A stretch of 42,896 nt of DNA from Thoreauomyces humboldtii (Eukaryota; Chytridiomycota; Chytridiomycetes; Spizellomycetales; Powellomycetaceae), in the NCBI GenBank assembly GCA_027596035.1, contig JADGJA010000100.1, positions 1 to 42,896 of the forward strand. Reading direction: 5' to 3'. The position numbers and the translations under genes are program-made. Every line of letters starts with the position of its first letter. The first letter of the stretch is position 1. The notes beneath the pieces were generated by a model. The model was not told the origin of the DNA and made no database searches. It worked only from the letters and a program-made list of their open reading frames with translations. Shown piece after piece: positions 1-11,126 of this stretch.

Positions 1-1
1 G

Positions 2-44
2 GGAGGAAGTTGTCCGAGACGATCGGATGGACGAGAGTGAGTCA
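2..44 (+). promoter_or_regulatory. Shared promoter element, copy 1 (dyad plus AP-1/Gcn4-like site)
   Basis: The block holds the dyad TCCGA-N5-TCGGA at about 13-27 followed by TGAGTCA at 38-44. It recurs almost unchanged at 1153-1196. The TGASTCA site ends 133 bp before the preferred ATG of the NDPK-Dpy30 gene. TGASTCA is the established AP-1/Gcn4 bZIP consensus; its use here is inferred. Confidence 0.5.
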
Positions 45-176
45 TCCCGCCGGAATGCTGACCTAAGCTTTCCCTCAGCGTTTACGTCGCAGTCGAGCAT
101 CGGGCGCGAGAAAGCATGCGCATCACGACGCATCAACACCGAACTTGCGCTGAACTCCAAGCCGGACACAAGTATC

Positions 177-971
177 ATGGACCGTCTCTTCCTTCTCGTA
201 AAGCCTGATGTGGCGGCTCTCGAGCCCGAGGTTGTGTACCGTCTCGGACAAGCCGGCTTCAAACTTTTCAACGTAAACCGCTAAGATACCTGTTTGACAT
301 ACCTTTTTTTTTGATATTGTTTCTGACAAAGATCATGTGGTTCTCTTAGCGTCGACGAACGGTCTTGACCAATGAACAGGCATCTGAGTTCTTCAACGAT
401 TGGGCTCAGGATCCTGACTTTGGAGAGCTTATCTCTTATGTGACTTCGGGTCCCGTTGTCGCCCTGGCACTGCAACGACACGATGGATTTGCGGAGCTGA
501 GGAAGGTCGTAGGAAGCGGCGATGAGGAAGAAACGGAGAGGTGCATAAATGTGGAATGTCGAAACTTGTGGGATTCGAGAGGTGCTAACTGTTTTCGTTC
601 AAGCCTACGGAGAAAATACGCGCCGGACGAACTTCGGAACGGCTTTCATATCAGCGAGACACCTGAGAGTGTGGAACGGGATCTCCGACTATTCTTCCCA
701 GACAGTAAGCGGATCCGCTTGGGCATTGGGCATGAGACGAGAAAAATATAAGACAGTTCTTGCTTTCACAGCCCCTGTCCATCCGCCACCGACCTCTGAC
801 GACGCAAAGATGACGCTCGAAACTACTGTATATCCTACCCTACTTCAGGGCCTTACTCAGCTGTGCAAAGAAAAGCCAGCCAACCCAACCGCTTGGCTGG
901 GAACTTGGTTGCTGGATAACAACCCCAACAAGCCTCGCGTCGAGGAGCCGGCTCCTATCTCGACCGCCTAA
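177..971 (+). CDS. NDP-kinase-like protein with C-terminal Dpy-30 motif (NME5-like architecture)
   Basis: Four exons are inferred: 177-272, 350-540, 604-704 and 772-971, giving 195 aa. The first ~125 residues form a nucleoside diphosphate kinase fold: LFLLVKPDV at the start, then LTNEQASEFF, TSGPVVALAL and PESVERDLRLFFPD. The active-site region reads NGFHISE where canonical enzymes have NAVHGSD, so the catalytic His is kept but the following Gly and Asp are not. Residues ~145-185 (TVYPTLLQGLTQLCKEKP then WLLDNNP) match the Dpy-30 helical dimerisation motif. This domain order is known from NME5-type proteins; a role as docking subunit is inference. All splice phases agree. An in-frame ATG at 27 would add 50 unlike residues, and it lies inside the repeated promoter element, so 177 is preferred. 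Confidence 0.8.
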
Positions 972-1329
972 AGCTATGAGAAGAGAGTGGTATTCCTTTC
1001 GGTGTGGCAGGAACCACATGCCGCTCCGCCAAAAGTGTACAAAAACAATGAAAGAGTTGTAACTTCGCCAAGCTTCATCCTCATTTGCAAACTTCGATCG
1101 GTTCCAAGCGAGTCTGGGGCAGACCACACGACAAGGGAACGAGATCCGTTGCGGAGGGAAGTGGTCCGAGACGATCGGACGGACGAGGGTGACTCACATT
1201 TGGCGTTACCACTGCCGAAAAGGCGGGCCAGCGGCGCTCAGCGGCGAGGCAAAAGTGAGACGATCTTCAGGCATTCGCAGAAGTGTCACATACACTTATC
1301 CAAACAGCAACTACCACAACAACTAAGGG
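972..1329. other. Intergenic region between the NDPK-Dpy30 and Stc1-domain genes
   Basis: This stretch holds the terminator region of the first gene and the promoter of the second. The only clear structure is the second copy of the repeated element at 1153-1196, followed by CA-rich leader sequence just before the ATG at 1330. Confidence 0.6.
1153..1196 (+). promoter_or_regulatory. Shared promoter element, copy 2
   Basis: It carries the same TCCGA-N5-TCGGA dyad (1165-1179) and then TGACTCA at 1190-1196. It differs from copy 1 by a few substitutions and one small indel over ~44 bp. The site ends 134 bp before the ATG at 1330, nearly the same spacing as at the preceding gene, which argues for a functional promoter module. 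Confidence 0.5.
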
Positions 1330-2041
1330 ATGCAGCAGAGCATCGAGATCGATAACAGTGACGAAGCCCGCTCCGGATTCTGGAATAATGAGGGGACCGG
1401 TACGTTCAGCTCTCATTTTCATTTTTTGACACCTCTCCGCTACTCTCGCCCGCTCCTGATTCCCGATCCCGACCTTTTCCCCAAAAGAGGAGTACGACGT
1501 CATCGAGGAAGACCTGGCTCCTCTTCGCGTCCGCATCGCCGACTCCATGTACTGCGTGCTATGTCGTCGACAGCGTCCCAGGGGAGCCTTCTCGCAGGTC
1601 CAGCAGGCCCGAGACAACCCTCAGGCGACCGACCCGTGGTGGCTGCACCTCCACAAGAACAGTCGAGCGAGATGGACCGGTCAGCAAGCCTTTCAGACAT
1701 CGTGCAACGATTGCACGGCGACGCAGGAGACCCACATGCGTTGTCACTCTTGTCTCAAGGTCAAGCTGAAGACAGAGTTCTCGAAGAACCAGAGATGCAA
1801 CGGAGAGAAGGCTTGGTGCATCACTTGCATCAGCAAGAAGATGATGAGCTGGAAGCGTCCGATGGATGACGAGGACCCCGATGCAGACTCCGCTGCCACC
1901 GATGCCACGAGCGGCACAGTGAGGGCCGTCGATGTCAAAAGCGACATGCTCTGCACCGTCGAGACCGTCCACGAGTACGAAGCCTTCGCGACCCTGGAAG
2001 ACTACGATCAGGACGAGTTTGGCGATGATGAATGGGAGTGA
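1330..2041 (+). CDS. Stc1-domain zinc-binding protein
   Basis: Two exons, 1330-1399 and 1488-2041, give 207 aa; the phase-1 junction produces GTEEYD. The body has four CxxC-type pairs: CVLC, CNDC, CHSC and CITC. Each half has the order CxxC, basic residues, then AFS or EFSKNQ, then a second CxxC. That is the layout of the fungal Stc1 domain. In fission yeast Stc1 links the RNAi effector RITS to the CLRC histone H3K9 methyltransferase, so a role in RNAi-directed heterochromatin is plausible but inferred. The C-terminal ~60 residues are acidic (ending DDEWE). The gene runs toward the Kin4-like kinase, 536 bp apart. Confidence 0.72.
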
Positions 2042-2577
2042 GAAAAAAACCCAAGGTATTATCTTTGCTCAGACTTTCGTCGGAAGGAATGCGAAGCAAG
2101 AAAGTCGCCAGCGATTCTTGTCATGGCCGCTTTTGGTAACGAGGCTGCTCTTAGTTTCCGGACAGGAACGATCCCTTGTTGTCAATGACCTGCATCCCGA
2201 TATGGCAAATAAAGATTCCGTTCAACCACCGGTTCATGGTCTTCCTGCACTTCAGTCTGTCTTCGTCTTCCAAACAGCGAGTGCTGTCAATGACGAATAG
2301 GGGCAACACAGAAAGTCTCATTATTGAAAAGAGCGTAAGAGAAAGAAGGAAGCAGACGGAAGGCACCTTGACCGCGCCGCTAGTGAGATAGTACAGGAGG
2401 TGGAGAGGATGAGCCGTGGAAGCAGGAAGGAGTAGGAAAGGCAAAGGAGAATGAGAAGAAGGAAAAAAGGAAAAGTGTATGAGAAAAAAGAGAGGGTTTG
2501 TGTGTGCATATGTTTTGCGTGATTGCCTGCGCGGTACGATGCGCAAGATCAAGCGACGGGTACTCGTCGAGGATTCA
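2042..2577. other. Convergent intergenic region (Stc1 gene / Kin4-like kinase)
   Basis: This holds the 3' ends of two convergent genes. The plus strand is strongly purine-rich from about 2330 to 2480. I see no coding signal or RNA gene. Confidence 0.6.
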
Positions 2578-5476
2578 TCATACACCTCCTCGACCGAGTC
2601 CCGGGCAGTTGTCCACGGCCTCGTTGTAGACACGCTTGAACTCCCATACGTCTCCCCGGACACGCTTGAACTCGACGACGAAAAGTCCGGGCAGGTTCTT
2701 GATGCGCTGGACCTCGACCGTGAATCGTATCTCGCCCTCGACCAGCGGGGGCAGTTGGTGAGACATGACAGACGAGTTGTTGCCGTGCGTATAGAAACGA
2801 GGGTTGCTCAGGTTCGGACTGCTGGCATTGTTGTATGTGGCAAAGCTCTCGCGGGACGCGGTGGACGCGTTGAGATGGCTGTACATGTAAGGGGAGGCAT
2901 GGCCACTGCCGCCCCCAGCGTTTAGGGTGGCTGATGATGCGCTGTGCGGGTTGTGACTGTAGATAGCAGCGGCGTCGGCCTTTCCGAAACCCTTGTTGTA
3001 TCCGGACCCGTACCGGGCAACATTCTTGAGCTTCTTGATCATGCTGACGGGAAAGGAAGCGAGCATTTGGGCGAGACCACGACGCTCGAAATCAACGGGT
3101 GGCGTCACGTTAGGGTACGAAATTGTAGGACGCGACATGCCAGGAGGCGGCGACATCCGCGGGTGGGAGGGGGAAGGGTGGACGTCATCGGATGGCGCAG
3201 AGTCGCCATCGTCCATCTGGCTATCCAGCTGCTGCTGATGTTGTTGCTGCTGTTGACGAAGTTGCATCGCGACCTGCGCGCTTCGAACAACTCTCAGCTT
3301 GAAACCGCTGCCACCCACAATCGACATGCCCATCTCTTCGATGGTTGCACGTATCTCAGCCAGAATCACAGGCGGGATCTTGGAACTCAAAGCACGTTGA
3401 TCGATGGGACCAGAATGGTAGCGGAGCTTGACCTTCTGTCCGTCAAGGCCAGGACTGACCGCCCATTCGCTGGCGACCGACATGACGCTAGGAGCATTAA
3501 CCGATGTTCGTGGCGCAGGAGTTCCGCGCGCAGCGCGGTCGTTGTCCAGAACAGAGTATGGTCGTACGGTAGGAGGAGAGGTTTCGCCCGATGTAGGAGG
3601 TTGCGGGGAAGGTGGCAAAGAAATTGCGGGGGAAGGGGGATAACCCTTCTTGTTCCATCCGAACGCGCTCTTCCGGCTAGCGGAGGAATCGTTTCGACGG
3701 ACGTCAAAGCTCTTGCGGCTATAATCGATCCTCCGCGGTGGAGCCACAGGTGAAGTGATTTCCAAAGGCTCGACGGCAGAGCTGTGGAAAACAACGTGAG
3801 CGTCCTGTGCGCTAGCCGCGCGCTGGGACTGCGCGCGAGTAGGCGTCGTCGCGCTGGGAATCGGGACGGAAACAGGTGCCAGATGTTCGACCGAAGGGGT
3901 ATCTTTTGCGGGAGGCTTCGGAGCCATGTCCATAGCAGGTAGTACGGTAGCCGAGTCAGTGCGGCTGTCTCCCGCTGTGCTCCTCGTCTCCGCGAGAAGA
4001 TAGCTATCTTGTGCCTGCGAGCTTCTTGCTGATGACTGGGGTTCGTCGAACGAGGCAGAGGAGTTGGCTTCCGCAGCCGAGGAGGCTGGCAGATCACCGG
4101 GGACGATAGTGGTGGAAACGACAACAGAAGCGTCCGCGACAGAATCTGAGACGGGATGGTGCAACGGCGCGTCCTCGGCCGTTTCGAAGATTTCCTGAGA
4201 AGGCTTGACGTCTTCCACTCCCTGCACCTCTTGAAGCCGGAGCCCGCTGGGTGGCGTTGGAGGTGGGGTGTCATAAGAGGCGGTCTTCTTGAGTGGGATC
4301 TTGGTACCGGCTGGCCCGAACAGTTTGTCGTGCTCCTTCTGATAGAAATACTTAAAGGGTTCGAGCCACTTGTGTTCCATGATCTCCTTCATGTTTGCAC
4401 GGAAACGTGGATCAGGAACGAGCATGCGCTTGAGCAGCTGCCTTGCATCGGCGCCGACGTAGTCGGGGAAGTCAAGTTCGGTTTCCAAGATATACTTGTA
4501 AAGCAGGTTGATGTTGTCGCCGTCAGGGTTATTTGGATCGTCGTCGAACGGCAGGTATCCACAGAGCATGGCATACAAGATAACGCCGCAGGACCAGATG
4601 TCAGCGGCCTCACCAACATAGCCGTCACTGATAACTAGTTCCGGTGCAGCGTAACAAGGTGAACCACACGAGGTGAGAAGCAGCTGCTCTGCATTCACTG
4701 AGCTCCGATTGGCAAACCCGAAGTCTGTGATGATAACATTTCGTTGTCCGTCCAGAAGCAGATTCTCGAGCTTCAGGTCGCGATGCACGATTTGTCTACC
4801 GTGCAGATAGGCTACGCCTGCAAGGAGCTGGGCGAAGAAGCGACAAGCGTCCCGCTCCTTGAGGTATCGATGAGCCAGAATGTGCTCGAAGAGCTCTCCC
4901 CCGGACGCGAACTCCATGATCATTCCAATGTAGTCGTGGGTTTCAATAACATCATAGACGGTGACAATAAAGGGATGGTCAACGGACTGAACGGGAAAGC
5001 AAAAATCATGGGAATTAGTCGCAGTGAAACGTACAGAGAAAAGGGATAGTACGCACCTGCAGAAGCGATATCTCGCGCATGAGCTTTGCCCGCCGACTAG
5101 GCTTATCGATGTTCTCCTTTTTAATGAGCTTGATGGCAACCTCCTTGCCGGTCTTCAGGTGAGTGCCGAGCTTGACTTTGCCGAACTCGCCCTCGCCGAG
5201 AGTTCGACCCAAGGCGTAAGGGCCAAAAAGACCAGAGCTCCGCGTGCTCTTTTTGCCTGCTGGTCGGTCCGTGCCTTTGGACTTTGCGGAAGTGCTGGCT
5301 GAGGCGGAGCGTGACTGGGCTGACGTCGACTGCTGTGAGGGTTGCTGCTGAAGACTGGCGTGAGAATTGCTTGTCCGCGAGGACGAATGCTTTGTCGCCT
5401 GAGTGGGAGGAGGTGTGGACCGCGGATGGGCCATGTTGCCACCGGCTGCAGTCGCCGCTGCGCCTGGTGAGGCCAT
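2578..5476 (-). CDS. Kin4/Ppk1-like Ser/Thr protein kinase with C-terminal KA1-like region
   Basis: Two exons, 5476-5057 and 4986-2578, give 942 aa; the 70-nt intron falls after REISLLQ. Residues 1-85 are Ser/Gln-rich. The kinase domain (about 87-350) is complete: GEGEFGKV loop, VAIK Lys116, HRDLKLEN with Asp210, DFG Asp228 and activation loop TSCGSPCYAAPE. GRTLGEGEFGKVKLG and DACRFFAQL are typical of the fungal Kin4 branch of the SNF1/AMPK-related CAMK kinases. The long middle is low complexity with a poly-Gln run. The last ~60 residues (EGEIRFTVEVQRIKNLPG, then VVEFKRV) resemble a KA1 membrane or autoinhibitory domain. Kin4 of budding yeast acts in the spindle position checkpoint; orthology here is likely, not proven. 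The 5' side faces a 2.7-kb gap shared with the WNK gene. Confidence 0.88.
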
Positions 5477-8157
5477 TCTACGAAGCTAGAGGGAGGGAAC
5501 GAGCCTGCGTCGGAGAGGACCTAGAAAGCTACTTTGCCCGGAGCAATGGTTCAGGTCTGCCGGGAAGGTCAGGAAGAGGTGTTTGACGGCGAGATGGTGG
5601 CTGCTGGGATGCTGGGATGCTGGTGACGGGGAATGGGCGGCTTGCACGGAGAGGAAGATAGCGCGGAAATGGGAAAAGTTGACCGGACCTTGCCGCTGGA
5701 ACTGGTGGCTGAGATAGGTTCGGCACTCCTTGAACAATCAGCACTCTCAGCTGATCTCAGAGAGGGCCTTGGACGTACGGCGCGGGGGGGTACCAATTGT
5801 ATGTATGGTATTTCCTTGCGGAGGTGACGACGACGACGGGGAGGGACGGCGGGGAGGGAGCCTAAGGGAAAAGAGAGCAACGGTGGTTTGTTTGCGCAAC
5901 GGTACAACACAACAGAGCCTGCCCCAACCGTTGTTCCTCTGTTCTCCTTCCTTCCCTTCCGCTGTCTGTTCCGCTCCCTCCCCACTCTGTCTCTCTGGTC
6001 TCTCTGGAGCTAGAATCCAGGGACCGACCCGGCGGCGCTCAGGGCTTCTTGGTAGCCGCTGGCTATCCCCGTTCTTTTTTTTTTTGGTTTCACGTTGCAC
6101 AATCTGTGACCCTAACCCCAAACTAACTCTTCATTTAGAAACCCCTAGTCCCGGGTCGCAAGAGATCGTCACCGATGTTTTCCCTTTCTTCGCTGCGGGA
6201 AACTCTTTTCCGTCGGAAACACCTTGGGAAGAAGGGACAAAGCACTTTGGTCTCGTGAGTAGCTGTACATGTACGCCTGTACTACGACGACCGCAAACCC
6301 TTGGACCGGATGACCAAGCGCTGTTTGGGATACTGCGGCAAAGAGTGTACCGCTACTGTAGTGCGAGAGATATCCGCACCCGCTGCGTGAGAAAGGTGCA
6401 TCCGAGGAAGCGTCTGAGAACAAGTGTAGAGCAGGTGTAGGGAGGCAGCCCCGCGGGTGGCAGAGAACAGCTTTGTATTAGTTAGTTACAACTCTGCGGA
6501 CTGTTGTTCTGCGCCCACGTACGCATCTTCGCGAACGATCAATGCTGGCATAGTCCGATGCCTTCGTGCCATCCCTCGAAAAATCACACGCCATTTTTGT
6601 CGTCCACCGCAGGTACAGACAAACGTCATGAGCTTTACCAGCTTAGCGTTGGCAGGAGACATGGGTTGTTAATCATCGGCTTATGGAGAACATATGAGGC
6701 CTGAGAGGGATAGAAATGGACAGTGGCCAAAGCGATTTGTAACGCTGCATCTGATATTTCGAAGGACTTACGATTACATTGATCACGCCCGTAAAGATTG
6801 GTACGTTGGATGCATTTTGCAAGCGCTCACTCCTAGGCTGCGGTCAAGAAATAGATTGAAGATTTGACGGTCAACTGGTTATTCCCACCGCTATGGATGC
6901 ACAGCGAGCCCCCTTATGACTTCTTGTCAAGGGAGCGAATGCGCTCCTACATCTTGATCAAACAGATCCTTCGGCAGGAATTCATGAGGAGCGCAACCTC
7001 GGAACGGCGCCGTGGACGCTGTTAGGATCGGGAACATCAGTATTCTGACTAGGACTCTCCGAACAGTCCGTGGGCACCAAACGGATATGAAAGCAAGCAC
7101 TCTAATGTCTACCCCATAATGATAATGAAGGAAATGCCCCTAACACAACAGGCACCTGAATGAATCAAGTCAGGACCGCCCAGTCACCCATTTGCTGGAC
7201 TGAGATCTCTTGAGTGGAGAATCGAATTGTCAAGGCTGACTTCGTTTGGCACTGTGAGCTCTGGCGGTGCGGTGAGTTGTTTGAGAAACTGGCTTCGCTT
7301 CCCGTTGTCCTTGGTCTCGGGACTTCAGCCTCAGTTGGCGCGCCATCTGAAACGTCCTAGGAGAACATGGCCTCGCAGACCACCCACAGCGCACTTTGGC
7401 TGTGCGTCGCGTCTTTGCGGATACTCTTCAGCATGACGATATGTTGCTGCGGCTGTATGATCTCCTGCTCTCCTAGCCACGTGCTGTGAACGACGACGAC
7501 GACGACGACGCCGGGGTCCGAGGCCGCAAAGAAAACAGGGCTCTCTCTGCATGTGCCGTCGAAAAAGGTAAAAATGCCCTCCCGCTCTCGGTTTCTGCAA
7601 ACCAGAACAAAGGTGCGCAAAGCCCTTACAGCACCCGCAATTCCCACCGCATCACGCATGAGAGTCTCCGGCATACTAACACTGGGACTAGCAACACATA
7701 GACCTTACGATCGCATCAAAGGGACTGTCTCAACCATCTCAATCGGCTCTTCTCCTCTCACCAATCGGGTCAACCTTTGGTCCAACTTCAGTCGCTGATC
7801 TTTTCCCATCCCGCCCCCTGCGCGCGCCCCACCACATTCCTGTCCTGAAAAGCTCAGTTCACTCAGCCCGCGTGAGACCGGCATACCGCTGTCATCCTAC
7901 CGGCATCGTATTTGGTTTCACAGGCTCTAGCGCCTGCTTCTTTTTAGCCTTTTTAAACTCCTGGAATCGATTGCTACGCGCGGCGCCACCCAGAATCCCC
8001 GATTTCGAAGTTCTCCCATCCTCTTTCAACTCGTTTCCTTCTTGTCAACGCAAGCGACCCTGGGTGGACCTCTTCGTGTATCGCACGCACTGGTCTTTAC
8101 CCGCCGATAGTCATCAGGATACCCTCCCTGTCTCCGTTCATTCACGCCACCAGAGCC
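5477..8157. other. Long intergenic region between two divergent kinase genes
   Basis: These 2.7 kb contain no recognisable gene on either strand. They must hold the promoters, and probably long leaders, of the Kin4-like (minus) and WNK (plus) genes. Visible features are CT-rich tracts around 5930-6000, an 11-T run near 6075-6085, ACCCTAACCCC at ~6110, the palindrome gtacatgtac at 6265-6274, and a (GAC)n microsatellite at about 7490-7512. Confidence 0.6.
7490..7512 (+). repeat. (GAC)n microsatellite
   Basis: About seven GAC units lie in tandem in non-coding DNA upstream of the WNK gene. Confidence 0.8.
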
Positions 8158-10645
8158 ATGTCGCAGCAACAGCCGCATCCTCACATGCGACAGAACTCGA
8201 TGGGGCACGACGGTGGACACAATAACAGCACCAGCAATATGATGTCACCTGAACTATATGGGTCCTCATATGCCGGAAGCAACGAGTCGATACCGCCAAT
8301 GTCCTTGAACACGCAGGACTCTCGGGACGACATGGAGCGCGTCATGGAGACAAGCCCAAACAATCGATATGCTAAGGTGCTTATCTTGGGTCGGAGTCTA
8401 GCCATCGGGGTTTTCTGTGGGGGATGGCTTTTGCGGAGGACCCGGATTGGCACAAACTTGCAACTGGACGTATTCTGAGCGATTGTTCTTTTCCTCTCTC
8501 CGGCTTTTCAGCTAAATCAGGTCCTCGGGAAAGGGGCATACAAGGTGGTCTACAAGGCCATCGACCGAGAGGAGGGCTATGAGGTTGCATGGAACACCTG
8601 CCAGGTGAGTGATGCTGGGATTCGGATGGCGTTCGCGTGCTGAAACAAGCTTCACTCCTAGACGACCAAAGCAGAGTTCATGGAGTTGAGCGAGGAGATC
8701 GAGATTCTAAAACGTGTTCGACATCCAAATATCATCCAGTTTCACGACTGCTGGTACAACAACACAGAGTTCGTCTTCATCACCGAGCTAATGACGTCCG
8801 GCACACTGCGAGAGTAAGCCGTGTAACTTAACCTCACAAGTTACATCGACGATCTGTCGCTCACTCGCTACCATTAGATACATCCGCAAGCTCCAAATGC
8901 CCAACATGAAGATTGTCAAACGATGGGCACGCCAGATCCTGAAAGGTTTATCCTATCTTCACTCGCATGACCCGCCAATCATACATCGAGACATCAAGGT
9001 AAGTGTTCGGCTCAGTCTTTTCTGGATGATCACTGCCGTTCGTTACTCAACCTTACTCCATGACACCAGTGCGATAACATCTTTATCAACGGCGCGCACG
9101 GAGAAGTGAAGATTGGAGACATGGGAACAGCCAAGATGAAGCTTGGGAAGAAGTACACCGTTATCGGCACGCCAGAATTCATGGCTCCGGTGAGTTTATT
9201 TGTGCAGAGAATTTAAGGAAGGGCATGGTCCTTACGCCAATTGATTTTTCAGGAAATGTATGAAGAGAAAGGGTATAGTGAGAAAGTGGATATTTATGCG
9301 TTCGGCATGGCGCTATTAGAAATGGTGAGTCTCACGCTGTCAGGGTTTGATTAGTCCGATTATCGTGGTAACACTTGGCATCAGGTTACGGGCGAATACC
9401 CATACAATGAGTGCAAGAACGCAGCTCAAATATACAAGAAGGTCACTCAGGTAAGGCTTCCCGCACTTTTGCATGATGTCTAAGGCAGTTCTCTGACCTG
9501 AACATATCATAGGGAATAAAACCAGAGTGTCTATCGCGAGCGCAAGATCCAGAAGTCTTGGATCTCATCAACAGCTGCATCGGAAACGAGCACGACAGAC
9601 TGAGCGCTCAGGAAATTATAGAACACCCGTTCCTCGCTCTGGAACCAGAAGTCGTCCTCGTCATGACAGAAAACAAGACGCATTTGACCATGCAGGTGGT
9701 CTTCAAAGGCATGGACAAGCTGTCGGTCAAGTTCGAGTTCAATGGTAAGTGAGATACGGAATGGGACATATGCATGCGGGACATTCATCGAGACTTTATC
9801 TGGTTCTAGTGGACACGGATACTGCCGAGGAGGTCGTAAATGAGATGGTAGGACAGTGCATCTCAACCTTCCCCATCTGGAGAGAGTTTGACTTACACGC
9901 GATTGACTACGTGTTTAGATCCAAGAGCAAGTTCTGCCTGCACGATACCAGCACCTAATCACTGGCGAGATCAACCGCATCCTGCGCGAGATGAACAAAC
10001 CTGCACCCGAGGAGGACAAGAACCGGGAAGAGTCACGGCAACCGGGATGGGTAGCGCGCACCAACAGCGTTACCAGCTCACAGCAACAGCAGCAACAACA
10101 ACAACAGCAAACCGACCTGGAGAGCTCGCGAACGTCCCACAGTCACGAAGACACAGTCTCGTCCAACTCGGATTCCGGGATGCTTCTGCGCAAGGCGTCC
10201 TTGATGGACGGGAAGACTGAGGAGTTTGTAGATCTTCCTCACAAAGGTGTGTGCCTGGAAACGCGGCGGAGCAATATCGTCACCACGGATTCTTGTGTTC
10301 TGAATCACGTAATGCTTTCAGAATACGCGGATGACAGGCCGATAGAGGAGATGGTAATGGACACGGCCATTGCCACAAAGCGAGGCGTGGAGAAGGCCAA
10401 CGAGTGGCTGGCCAAGCTCAAGAATCAGGACATCATGACGGTCGGTGACATGCGGGAGTTGCACGAGGAAGACTGGGCCAGCCTGTGAGTCTAATGACAT
10501 GTCTCATAAATGCGATGACAACCTTTGTTGACCTATCCGTCCTTTGTTTTTCAGTGGCCTGACGGTGTTTGCGAGTCGCGCTCTGAAGAATGTTCTGTAC
10601 GGGAAACCAGCCCGACCTACACCACAAAATAGTCGCGATTCATGA
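8158..10645 (+). CDS. WNK-family protein kinase with OSR1-C and SAM-like regions
   Basis: Twelve exons: 8158-8376, 8512-8604, 8662-8813, 8878-8998, 9070-9189, 9253-9324, 9385-9450, 9513-9744, 9810-9847, 9919-10246, 10322-10484 and 10555-10645. They give 564 aa and all junction phases close. The WNK signature is explicit. The glycine loop reads GKGAYK with Lys84, while the usual beta-3 lysine position is Asn101 in EVAWN. HRDIKCDN, a GDMG form of the DFG motif and GTPEFMAPE follow. After the kinase, [19 protein letters not shown] fits the OSR1-C/PF2-like domain of WNKs. A poly-Gln stretch is next, and residues ~500-550 look SAM-like ([15 protein letters not shown]). WNKs sense chloride and osmotic state in animals; the fungal role is unknown to me. 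Confidence 0.93.
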
Positions 10646-11126
10646 TGACACGGACCGCCTGATCCGCCGCCTTCTCCCACTCATGGACGACACACGCACA
10701 TGCACGGGAAGTCACTCACGCTTTCCCATTCACTCTCCTCCCCATCTTCCCCTCCCTTTGTACAGCCACCCCGGGGGCGGCCCCCCGCCTCTTGCGCTTC
10801 AATCTCGCTCTTTCCTTTTACCTGATACCTCTTGCGCGCTGCAAAGGTCAAGATACGTACGCGCGCCTTTTAAACCCCTCAACCCCCCATTTTCACCTTG
10901 GCGCCTTGTACAAAACTCTCTCTCCCTCTCTCAATTACACGCATATTCGCCATCTCCTCAAGCGTGCGCATCGAGCGAAAGTATGGATAGAACCGTATGC
11001 GGGTAGAGACACAAGCGTGTTGGTATATTCTTTCACCAGGATGTCCGCGACGGGAATGTACAAAAAAAAAAGGAATAAGCGGATTGGGGGAGGTTTAAAA
11101 AGTTCATCCCGCTTTTCTTTTTTCGT
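10646..11126. other. Convergent intergenic region (WNK / ERG25)
   Basis: This is the 3' flank of two convergent genes. It contains a GC-rich patch (ccccgggggcggcccccc, near 10770-10787), CT-rich DNA and a run of ten A at ~11063. I see no gene. Confidence 0.6.

Noticed and set aside
27..284. Upstream ATG at 27 extending the NDPK-Dpy30 protein by 50 residues
   Set aside because: The extension lies inside the repeated promoter element and has no NDPK similarity; the ATG at 177 gives the normal start.
4350..4366. gggttcgag as a tRNA B box
   Set aside because: It lies within the Kin4-like kinase coding exon, with no A box or cloverleaf around it.
5569..6440. Long open frames on both strands upstream of the Kin4-like kinase
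   Set aside because: Their translations are Arg/Ser/Pro low complexity from CT-rich DNA, with no domain and no matching splice sites.
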